From Aquatica leii (Eukaryota > Arthropoda > Insecta > Coleoptera > Lampyridae), in the NCBI GenBank assembly GCA_035610365.1, contig CM069436.1:54451505-54515504 (forward strand): DNA of 64,000 bases, read 5' to 3'. A model generated the notes under the pieces. The model did not search any database, was not told the DNA's origin, and saw nothing but the letters and a program-made list of their open reading frames with translations. Within the stretch, counting starts at the first letter, position 1. The number at the start of each line of letters is the position of its first letter. This document shows, piece after piece, positions 55,898 through 64,000 of this stretch. The position numbers were made by a program, and so were the translations under genes.

Positions 55898-57010
55898 AAA
55901 ATGTTTTTTCAACGTTTTACAAAAGATATATTTAGATTTTTAAAAACATTGCAAAAATGCAAAATCAATATTAGAAAAACATTGTAAAATGTTTAAAAAA
56001 TATTATTTATATATGTTTATATTTTACAAATGTGTTACATTAATGTATAAAAAATGTATAATACACGATTTTATAAATATTGCAATATGATTAAAGGTCG
56101 GTTCTACAATCATGGTATAAACGTACCATAAAGTAAAGTTTAGTTATTCTTACTTTAATTTTAAAATACTGATATTTGGTTGTTAGTTTTATTTATGCTA
56201 TCGTATAGTATGACGGTATTTTACAATCAAACTAAGTATAAATCAACTGATATTTATACGATGATTATAGAAAAAGTTCTAAAATGCGGTATTCAAGCTT
56301 GGTTCCGGTTTAGGTCAACTGCGGATTGGAGGACAGTTTGAAATAGGTACTGAAGTTCGTCTTCCGACGATCCGGCGTGCAGATGTTGGGTTGCAGGCAT
56401 CAGGTCAAAAATGGAGAAAATGGGAAAACTGTTATTGTCACGATTTTATTTTATAGGTATCGCGTTCAGCTATTTATTGAATAGAGATAAGGAGGGAGCA
56501 TAGTGCAACACTCTAGAGTTTATTATATGGTATGCAACTCAGGAGAATTGCTCTCAATATATGCTGGTCATGCTAGACTTAAATCAAAATACTATTAATG
56601 CGATAACATTGCAACAACATAACTAAATGTATATTTTTCTCACGGTAGTTTGTTTATACATGTTATTCTTAAGTCGTGAAAGCATTTGATCTTATAATAA
56701 CTCTGTTTACACGATATTCGAATTGAAGTGTGTAATTGCAAATAAAGAAACTGCATTTTATTTTAAACATATTTAATGACAAATTTAAACGATATCTACA
56801 ATTTAATGTAATAAATTCAACGTCAGGCGGAATGAATGTTTGATCTTGAGATGCGTTTGCAAAATACTTCTTGTGTTGCTTATGCAAAAACTTCTTAAAA
56901 TGCCGAGATATGCAATAAACTTCCTAAGTTCATCACACAAAAAAATGCTTTTTGGATAGCAATGGTGCCATCGGCCAATGTTGAAAAAGCTGCGGTTAGT
57001 ACATATCGAC
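55898..57010. other. No gene recognised; possible LTR-like sequence
   Basis: 55900-56080 is A/T-rich and similar in texture to 59390-59470. Around 56280-56580 composition is less AT-rich, with blocks such as gagataaggagggagcat and tctagagtttattatatgg, which resemble LTR sequence, but no boundaries could be set. Confidence 0.3.
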
Positions 57011-57185
57011 CAGGGGTGGATGGGGTAATGTAAACCGGCCTGGGAAATAAAGGAAGCGGTCCAAAAAAATGTCGATGCAGGCCGAAAATTTTGCGCTGGT
57101 TTTATATTCTACCGGCCCAGATTTTAAAAATTTTACCGACCCAGGGGGAAAATTCCCTTTTTCCCCTTGGGCCCATCCACCGCTG
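57011..57185. mobile_element. 175-bp hAT MITE
   Basis: The ends caggggtggatgggg and cccatccaccgctg are inverted, flanked by the exact 8-bp duplication atatcgac (57003-57010 and 57186-57193). GC-rich interior, no coding. Confidence 0.88.
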
Positions 57186-57589
57186 ATATCGACTCATATA
57201 TGGGAACCATAATAGTTCGTTTTTGCGGGCTTTTATTTCGTGTCAGAGAAACAAAAAAGGAAGGGATTTTTTTGTAGGAATTTTCAAATTCAAATAAGTC
57301 TCAAACTAACTCAATGAGTTCAAGAAAGACATAAATAAACTTTATCCTAAGGGTCGTTTTGTTTGCTTATAAACTGTACATTGATGTCAATCATTTCGTT
57401 GCCTGCTCTACTGAGATACATTTTTTGTTTTATTTGACCGATGTTGTTTAACATTTTTGTGGTTAACTCTAATTTTGTTTATTTATTTTAGATGATATTG
57501 TTTCAATGCTAAAGAAACTGTGTTAACTGGGATAATAAATTTAAATTAATGCTTACAATTTAATTAAATATTTGATTTGCTATTCACAG

Positions 57590-59164
57590 GACAGTCATAG
57601 CAGTAAAAGACGAACTTTTTCTATAGAAGAGCGTTTGCAAATTTTGGGAAAGCTTGAAGCTGGTGAAAGAATAATAGATTTAGCGGGAGAATACAAAGTA
57701 AATGCTTCTACGATTGCAACGATAAAAAAAAGTAAAGATCATATTTTAAGAGCCAAACAGGTTTTACAATCGTATGATGGCGACTTGGGTAAGAGAAAAA
57801 GATTTCGAGGAACTGAATGTAAAAAATTTGAAATTGAAGTATACAATTGGTTTCGTCAACAACGGGATTTTGGTTTAGCTGTCCCTGGTTATTTTCTTCA
57901 ACAAAAAGCTCTGCAATTAAACAAAAAATACAATGGCCCAGCTAATTTTAAAGCAAGTAACGGGTGGTTAGACAGATTCAAAACTCGATGTGGAATAAGA
58001 TCACTAATAGTTCAAGGGGAGGATAAATCTGATCAACACGTAGCTAGTCAAAGATTCATAATGGATTTAAGTAATTTAATAAACGTATGTGATACTAAAT
58101 TGGATTACATATATAACTGTAAGGAAACAGGTTTGTTTTGGAAGTTGTTACCTAATAAAATAAATGAAACATGTAGAGCAGAAATGACGAACGTAAAGGA
58201 TAAAATAACTGTCATGATTTGTACAAATGCGTCCAGTAGCCATAAGATTCCTTTATATGTCATTGGAAAAACAAATAAATATGAATGCTTTCAAAATTTA
58301 CAAAATCTGCCAGTGTATTATGAATATCAAGCAAGTGCCTTGATGGATCCAATGTTAATGATGGACTGGTACACAAATATGTTTATTCCGGAAGTTAAAA
58401 AAAAGCACGACTATGAACAAAACAGTAATATAAAAATTATTTTAATAATGGACAACGTTTCTTCTCATCCGACTGAGGACGAATTTAATGCAGTGGACAA
58501 TTTTTGCAGGGTATTATTTTTACCAACAAGTGTAGCATTGTTGATTCAACCGTTCGATCAGGGTATTATAGAGCATTTTAAAATAAATTATAAAAAGTTA
58601 TTATTATCTAGAATATTTATAAGCAATACTTCTGAAGAAATCAATAGTGCCTTTCGAAAGTTTTCTCTATTAGATTGTTTAAAGTGTTGTGCACGTGCAT
58701 GGGATGAAATAACATCATACAACATCAGAAACTGTTGGAAAAATCTTATACCTTTAAACGATTCTGCATCAACTTTAAATAATGAAACAATAGACCTTAA
58801 TGATTTTCATTCGTTTGTTTCTAAGATGCCTGGATGCACAACGATGACACTCGACGAAGTAAAACATTATCTGAGTTATGAATGTGGTTATGACAAAAAT
58901 GAGTGCGGGTGGGGAAATAATGTAGATACCAAAGACCATTTATTAGAAATGCCTGTTGATGAATATCATTCTAATGATGATGAACATAAATTCTTTATTG
59001 GAAACAATGAGTCTGTGATATCTATAAACCTAGCTTTGGAAGGTTTATCAAACTTTATTAAATGGTATGAAAATCAGCAGAATTGCTCTCAGTCTACGCT
59101 CACGATGCTAGAAGATTTAAATCAAAATACTATTGATCAGATAATATCGGAAAAATATAATTAA
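57590..59164 (+). CDS. Tigger/pogo-like transposase frame, intact but missing a catalytic Asp
   Basis: The frame is open from about 57548 to the TAA at 59162-59164 with no stop or frameshift. It has no ATG before the DNA-binding region, but a splice acceptor (tgctattcacag) ends at 57589. Counting from 57572, residues 14-60 form a CENP-B/Psq-type helix-turn-helix (RRTFSIEERLQILGKLEAGE), 85-150 a second CENP-B-type HTH (FKASNGWLDRFKTRCGIRSL), and 165-400 the DDE_1 domain. The usual first catalytic motif NxDETG reads YNCKETGLFWK here (Lys184, codon AAG, replacing Asp). The second Asp294 (LIMDN) and third Asp329 (QPFDQG) remain. The acidic C-terminus is about 130 residues. An intact frame with a lost catalytic residue suggests either recent inactivation or domestication, as in CENPB, JRK and TIGD genes. 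Confidence 0.75.
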   Translation, partial: DSHSSKRRTFSIEERLQILGKLEAGERIIDLAGEYKVNASTIATIKKSKDHILRAKQVLQSYDGDLGKRKRFRGTECKKFEIEVYNWFRQQRDFGLAVPGYFLQQKALQLNKKYNGPANFKASNGWLDRFKTRCGIRSLIVQGEDKSDQHVASQRFIMDLSNLINVCDTKLDYIYNCKETGLFWKLLPNKINETCRAEMTNVKDKITVMICTNASSSHKIPLYVIGKTNKYECFQNLQNLPVYYEYQASALMDPMLMMDWYTNMFIPEVKKKHDYEQNSNIKIILIMDNVSSHPTEDEFNAVDNFCRVLFLPTSVALLIQPFDQGIIEHFKINYKKLLLSRIFISNTSEEINSAFRKFSLLDCLKCCARAWDEITSYNIRNCWKNLIPLNDSASTLNNETIDLNDFHSFVSKMPGCTTMTLDEVKHYLSYECGYDKNECGWGNNVDTKDHLLEMPVDEYHSNDDEHKFFIGNNESVISINLALEGLSNFIKWYENQQNCSQSTLTMLEDLNQNTIDQIISEKYN

Positions 59165-59484
59165 GCATATATTTTTATTATATTACCTTATTTTTTTAAG
59201 TTGTGTAAATGTCTATATAGTTGTTATTTGTTAATGTACGTCTTGTGCTACGTCAATGTCTATTTGTTGCCGTCGTGTTGAACTTAAAGTAAGATCAGTA
59301 TGAATCTGTGGCAATGATTTTTACTGTTGGTTGTATTCTTGTTAATTGAACAGGTAAGTATCTATATACCTCAATGAACATTTTAAAAACAATATTTTAT
59401 CAACGTTTTGAAAAGATACATTTACATGTTTAAAAACATTACAAAAACCTAAAAATGTTTTTAAAAATATAATTAAAATACTTT
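59165..59484. other. Downstream of the Tigger frame
   Basis: A strong donor-like CAG/GTAAGTATC stands at 59353/59354 and a second one (AAA/GTAAGATC) near 59291 follows a short ATG frame (MSICCRRVELK). No acceptor partner can be assigned except the phase-0 exon at 62455. Otherwise AT-rich. Confidence 0.3.
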
Positions 59485-60075
59485 AATACAGTGTAAATCG
59501 TTTAGTAAGTAACTCAAGGGACCGTGGACATATTTATTACTTCTTAACCGTAGTTACTTAATAAGCGTATTGTTTAAAATCATAAGCGACTTTCGGCTTA
59601 GACCGCGTCGTAGTAAAACACCCAGACTTAGGCTTGGTCATAGTCTCTTCTTGAGAGCCAAAACAAGAAGTAGAACTTGGCCTTTGCCGTATTGTCGTTC
59701 GTGAACCCAAACAAACTGACGTTTCGCAAGACATTGCAGCTTGCATCTTCAGAGTGGTAAATGTCACTGTGACATTTACCACTCTGAAGATGCAAGCTGC
59801 AATGTCTTGCGAAACGTCAGTTTGTTTGGGTTCACGAACGACAATACGGCAAAGGCCAAGTTCTACTTCTTGTTTTGGCTCTCAAGAAGAGACTATGACC
59901 AAGCCTAAGTCTGGGTGTTTTACTACGACGCGGTCTAAGCCGAAAGTCGCTTATGATTTTAAACATAACAACCGCGAAAGCTTAAGATTTTTTATAAGCG
60001 TATTGTTAAAAACCATAAAACGTAAACGTTTTTACTTAGTAACCGACTACTTACTAAGCGGTTTCTACTGTATCA
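59485..60075. repeat. Perfect palindrome with 197-bp arms in a fold-back element
   Basis: 59571-59767 and 59769-59965 appear to be exact inverted copies around one central base (59768). Consistent with this, both strands encode the same 70-residue open frame. Beyond them the similarity continues imperfectly (ataagcgtattgtt, then ttagtaagta and atacagt blocks) to about 59485 and 60075. GC content is higher than the surroundings. Probably a fold-back transposable element; an assembly or template-switch artefact is possible. Confidence 0.8.
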
Positions 60076-60597
60076 ATGTTTAAATCAAGGTTAAAAATAT
60101 ATTCTTGAAAAAAATTTTTCGTTTTTAACTATTTTAATACATTAATTACGTTATTTAATAAAATAATTTTTATAGAACTTCTTTTGTACTGTGTGACTGT
60201 GTCTGAAATAAAAATGCAATACATGTTTTATTCTTATCTTTCCTATGAACAAGTAGCTCTTGCCACTCCATCTGCTGTTATTAGGTTTCAAGAGGAAAAC
60301 TGTATATATATGTCTAGTACTCTCAAAAGTAACTAGTATAACAATCCATCTGTAAGAATAAGGAGTCAGTCTTTATATCGTTACTATTTCTTGATTTTTA
60401 GCTTACTTTTTTTCTATTGATTGCTTTAGTTTTATTTAGTTCTATCAAATTTTTTATTTATTTTTTTAACACATTTGGTTATGTTCCTCAGATACTATAG
60501 CGGGTATTCTTTCTTGTTGGGACTTATTGCCGACAAAAAGACAGAATATATATTTTTCAAACAAGGATGTTTTTGGGATGAAGGTACCCAGGTAACC
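60076..60597. other. AT-rich spacer, nothing recognised
   Basis: No exon, repeat partner or motif found. Confidence 0.35.
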
Positions 60598-60975
60598 AGC
60601 CCAGTAAACACACGACGTCCCAGGGACGTTCGTGTTATGTCCAAATGATGTTTTTACATCCCGGGCTTTAAAACGAACCTGTACAGGATGTCTTTAATAG
60701 GACGTCCTCAGGATGTCAATGAAGAACGTACGATGGGATGTCCTATGCCGGAAAAAACAAATGCAAACTTAGTGCGCGTGCCCACTTTCCTTCTTGTTCT
60801 CTGGTGCCTACTCAACACCCGTACGCTCCTTTGGTATATCAAAGTGGTACACTCTGTTTGCACTCTGTATCTCTTTTTGTTCTGGTGTTCTGACTACTTT
60901 ATTTATCTGTACTTTTTATTATCTAACGTTTTTTGGGTGTTCTAGTGCATAAACAAATTTACTTGGTAAGTTTTT
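60598..60975 (+). repeat. Interspersed repeat with GACGTCC-type motifs, copy 2
   Basis: Begins cccagtaaacacacgacgtc and continues with gacgtcc/gacatcc/ggatgtc variants. It then shares the block coding an incidental LVRVPTFLLVLWCLLNTRTL with copy 1 (23878-24560, opposite strand) and ends ttacttggtaagt. The shared open frame is short and probably not a gene, though the acceptor-free ending at a GTAAGT in both copies is notable. Confidence 0.65.
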
Positions 60976-61419
60976 GGTAGCTTGTATCTATTTATAATGT
61001 ATAAAAATCATCATTTATAATTAATTTTGAATTACTAACAATTAATAAAAGTTTATTGAAATTAAAAGATCACAATTATTAATAATGGTGATTTAAAACC
61101 CTATCTCGCGCGCATACTTATGCGGTGAATTGAAAATATTTATTTTATGTAAAAAAAAATTTTTTACTCAAAAAATTATTTAAAAAATGTTTTCTTTGTA
61201 TTAAAGGTTTAAAAGTGTGACGTTATCTCACGATTTTTATCGTCGCGATTCACAATAAGTCATCCAAAAATGTCAACATGACCGATAAGGCACAAAATCG
61301 CTAATCTAACTAAGAAACTATAACGTTATCGCGTTCTTGGTATTCATAGTTATTACTGTGCGTATGTCTCGTATTGTATTACTATTTCCACAATAATTAG
61401 TTAGGTAGTTAAAAATACG
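60976..61419. other. AT-rich spacer, nothing recognised
   Basis: Stop-rich in all frames; no repeat partner noticed. Confidence 0.35.
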
Positions 61420-62127
61420 TCTATTCTCTGTACGGCGAAAAGATAGAGTTAAGTCCCTCCCATCAAATAGGCACTAAATTTGAACACGATTTTTTTATTG
61501 GTTAAAATTTTCAAGTCAGTATTACAACAAACAAATTACATACTTCAGTTTGACCTGAGTTTAAGGTTTGACATTTTGGTTAATTTATTCGCAGTTCTAG
61601 GTTTTTGTAATTTCAATTCATTTGACGAAATAGTATTTTTCAATATCTTGAAAAACATTTGTGTATATTCGTGTGGAGGATTACTTCTTTATCTGAATCA
61701 TCCTATTTTTTTTAATATAGAATGTTATTTAAACTCCCATAAAATATGTCATAATTTTAGTTCGTCAAATTTGTTAATAAGTAAAAACTTAACGCCCTTG
61801 TTTATACGCGTTTGAAATGTTTAGTTGTTCCCTCCAAGTGTTATTTGATAAATTTTAAAAATAAATCGTGTAACTAAATTAACAAAGTTGTAAACGTATT
61901 TATTTTTTATAAGTAGAAATTTATATTTTTGTACATTAATTGAAAATTTTACTTTTTCCTATGTACTTTAATTTTTAATGCCTATATTATACATTACATA
62001 TTTTTTGAATTTTCGCGCTTTAACTAATTTTAGCCGTGTAAACTTGTCTCTTCATACATTGGTTTAAATTGTCATACAAAATTGAAGGAGGAGCTTAACT
62101 CTATCTTTTCGCCGTACAGTGAATAGA
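61420..62127. mobile_element. 708-bp element with about 40-bp inverted ends
   Basis: The left end tctattctctgtacggcg and right end cgccgtacagtgaataga are inverted copies, and the match continues inward through aaaagatagagttaag. The interior is AT-rich with one incidental 111-codon hydrophobic frame (61480-61815). No clear target duplication, so the superfamily is open. Confidence 0.7.
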
Positions 62128-62454
62128 AATAATTTTGTTTTTATCACATTCCTCTGATGAAATGTAAATGCGAAACGAATTTGCAAAACTGACGCGTTTA
62201 CAATTTTTTTTTAAAAACGATTTAAACAATTTTTAACTGGTTATAATCGATCATCTCTTATGATTTAATCAATAATAGAATCGTCAAAACGATCAATCAA
62301 TAATTCTACAAAAGAAGTATCAGTTTATCAATTCTTTAACTTAGAAAAATGTAAATTCTGATTACATAGTAATACCAAAATAAGCTTTTTGTATTAACTT
62401 TTTTATCGGCTCTACATGACGATTACCATCTCTTATGTAGTTGCATTGTTTCAG
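62128..62454. other. AT-rich, probable intron before the 62.5-kb exon
   Basis: Ends in a pyrimidine-rich acceptor (gcattgtttcag). Nothing else seen. Confidence 0.35.
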
Positions 62455-62547
62455 GCGCCACTTAAAAAAATCGAGAAAAAAAGTATAAAAAACTCGCTAA
62501 GGAGGGCCAAAGAACGCCGGGATCGAGAAGATAAAAAAATGAAATAA
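62455..62547 (+). CDS. Candidate basic terminal exon
   Basis: After a good acceptor the phase-0 frame reads APLKKIEKKSIKNSLRRAKE and then a Lys/Arg/Asp-rich tail to TAA, 30 residues. Such basic tails are common in nucleolar or RNA-binding proteins. Upstream exons are not identified; the MAKTE exon at 52995 has the matching phase. No family recognised. Confidence 0.4.
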   Translation, partial: APLKKIEKKSIKNSLRRAKERRDREDKKMK

Positions 62548-62814
62548 TCTAAATTTATTTTAATTGAATATAATTTGGATTATTATTTAAAAATATAGTC
62601 TTATGTAATAATAATTTGTATTTTATTTGATAAAGTTATTTTTATTTATTACGTCAAGTCGCAGAGGAGTACGTTAAGTCTCCTTACTGAATAAAAAAAC
62701 AATAGAAAAAACCACAAAGTAGATGTACTTTAACTGGAAATGGTACTTTTCTTGATAAAAATATAATCTACATATATAGTACATATCCTACAGCCATCTA
62801 AAAGGGACGTCCCG

Positions 62815-62985
62815 TTGCAAATACGCAAGGATGTCGTAGGGATGCACACACTTGTGACAAAAGAACGTCCCATGAATGTCTCTAGGACGTACACAGAACC
62901 AAAATGGGATGACTTTGGGACATTCAGTGATCCGCAAAATTATGTCCCCTGGACATCCTTGTGTTTGTTGGGAGATCATGCTGTT
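62815..62985. repeat. GACGTCC-motif repeat, divergent copy 3
   Basis: Repeated gacgtcc/ggatgtc/gaacgtccc/ggacatcc motifs spaced 15-25 bp, like the termini of 23878-24560 and 60598-60975, but otherwise different. Confidence 0.45.
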
Positions 62986-63159
62986 ATTATATCACTTTTA
63001 CGTTAAGTTTTTTTTTGCGAATTATGAAATGTAACTTATTGGAAATGTACTGTAAGATAACATCATTAAGCTGATTTTTTTAATTTAGTGTAATTTTGCG
63101 TATGAGGCTTAATTTTTGCAAATTTGAAATCAACTCCCAACTAAAAACACACATCAAAT

Positions 63160-63720
63160 TTTCAGTACAAGTTTGCAAAACTAAAATGACAGAAAACGCG
63201 TAGAAAGTTTTCTACCCGTTTAACATCGATTTTTTTCGTAACCAGTAGTTTAAATATAGAAATTCTTATCTTGTATAAAGCAAGTATGAAGTACAATTTG
63301 TGCTTAATTGCACTATTAAAAACTAAAATTTTAGAGACGTTTTTTGAAATTGTTGGTTTTGTGGTATCTTTGTGGGAACTTCTACACTGCTAAAATAGAA
63401 AAAATAATAATCAAGTAAGTTAAATGGAATTAACAAAAGTTACTAAAACAGAAGAAGAATAAAAAATATTTGTTTAACAGAGAACCCATATATGCAGTGT
63501 GTAATGTTTGATATTATTTTATTTATAGAAACAGCTCAAGCAGTGGCGGATTCTCTATTACGTCATTTGGTCAATGACCCTCCAAGAAAAGTTATTTTAT
63601 TAACTTTAAAATTACATAAAATTTGCGTTTAAATCAAATTATCAACATTTGAATTTCATGCGTTTAAATAATTCTCAATTTAAACGCAACCGATACGAAA
63701 GCTTGCGAATTTACCCGAGG
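63160..63720 (+). repeat. Composite of two repeat families
   Basis: 63160-63540 matches 25360-25760. 63541-63720 starts cagtggcggattctct and matches 8722-8960. The junction is at the CAGTGGCGG terminus. Confidence 0.5.
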
Positions 63721-64000
63721 CTGCCACGTACGGGTGTCCCAGAGAGGTGCCCGTATGTATACTATCTTAAAGCCGAATCGTAAATGATAGTTATTGTAGT
63801 CAAGGGTAAGACACCCGTATTAAAATTTTATGCGAGTTAAAAAAGAAGATAAGTGCATGTTTAAATGCTTTCGCGGTCTCCTTCCAGTTCACCTACTCGG
63901 TGCAATGTGCAGTGCAATGCTTACGTGACTTTACGTCATTTACCATTACATTTGTAGCACGTGTGCGTAAAACATATGCTGGAATGCACAATTATTATCA
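63721..64000. other. Less AT-rich end of window, nothing recognised
   Basis: Contains a short inverted pair (acgggtgtc near 63729 and gacacccgt near 63811). No exon was supported. Confidence 0.35.

Noticed and set aside
59558-60083. Two overlapping frames with the same protein on opposite strands
   Set aside because: They are the two arms of one palindrome; no independent coding evidence.
61480-61815. 111-codon hydrophobic frame
   Set aside because: Lies inside an inverted-repeat element, has Phe/Leu/Asn-rich composition from AT bias and no family motif.

Overview
The window is animal nuclear DNA: strongly AT-rich, with intron-split genes flanked by GT..AG sites, and with most of its length taken by decayed transposable elements. 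The V-ATPase subunit B and Hakai proteins are insect-like, and the overall look suggests a hemipteran such as an aphid relative. The group is an inference and the species cannot be named.

Layout. 1-14.9 kb holds no recognisable host gene, only repeats, a deleted hAT element (6.8-8.5 kb) and one copy of a heat-shock-type promoter cassette (about 0.8-1.2 kb). 15-26 kb has two related orphan 5' exons on the minus strand (15.2 and 23.5 kb; CoA-transferase/acetyl-CoA-hydrolase-like N-termini), separated by hAT remnants. 26.3-28.5 kb is a hAT element with both ends and an exact 8-bp target duplication. 28.8-36.0 kb is the V-ATPase B subunit gene (4 exons), whose last intron hosts a broken Helitron. 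37.2-38.4 kb is a TMEM115 homologue. 38.9-39.7 kb contains the 3' exons of an unrecognised minus-strand gene. 41.0-42.2 kb is Hakai (minus), apparently divergent from an unrecognised small gene with a C-terminal membrane segment (42.3-43.7 kb). 44.9-52.7 kb is MUL1 (minus, 5 exons), whose 6.6-kb last intron holds a 3-kb inverted repeat and nested hAT elements. 53-62.5 kb contains a candidate tiny first exon divergent from MUL1, a broken mariner, an intact 530-codon Tigger/pogo-like transposase frame that lacks one catalytic aspartate and starts at a splice acceptor, a perfect 197-bp-arm palindrome, several MITEs, and a short basic terminal exon.

The host genes are ordinary housekeeping functions: vacuolar acidification (Vha55), Golgi traffic (TMEM115), m6A-writer-associated E3 ligase (Hakai) and mitochondrial E3 ligase (MUL1). 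The unusual material lies between and inside them. The main points are two inverted copies of a promoter-like unit with clustered heat-shock elements and a TATA box; a possible transposase-host fusion gene next to MUL1; hAT insertions dated relative to one another by exact target duplications and by a paralogous empty site; and long hairpin-forming repeats inside an intron. All exon joins were deduced from splice consensus and reading phase by eye; no alignment or search was run.
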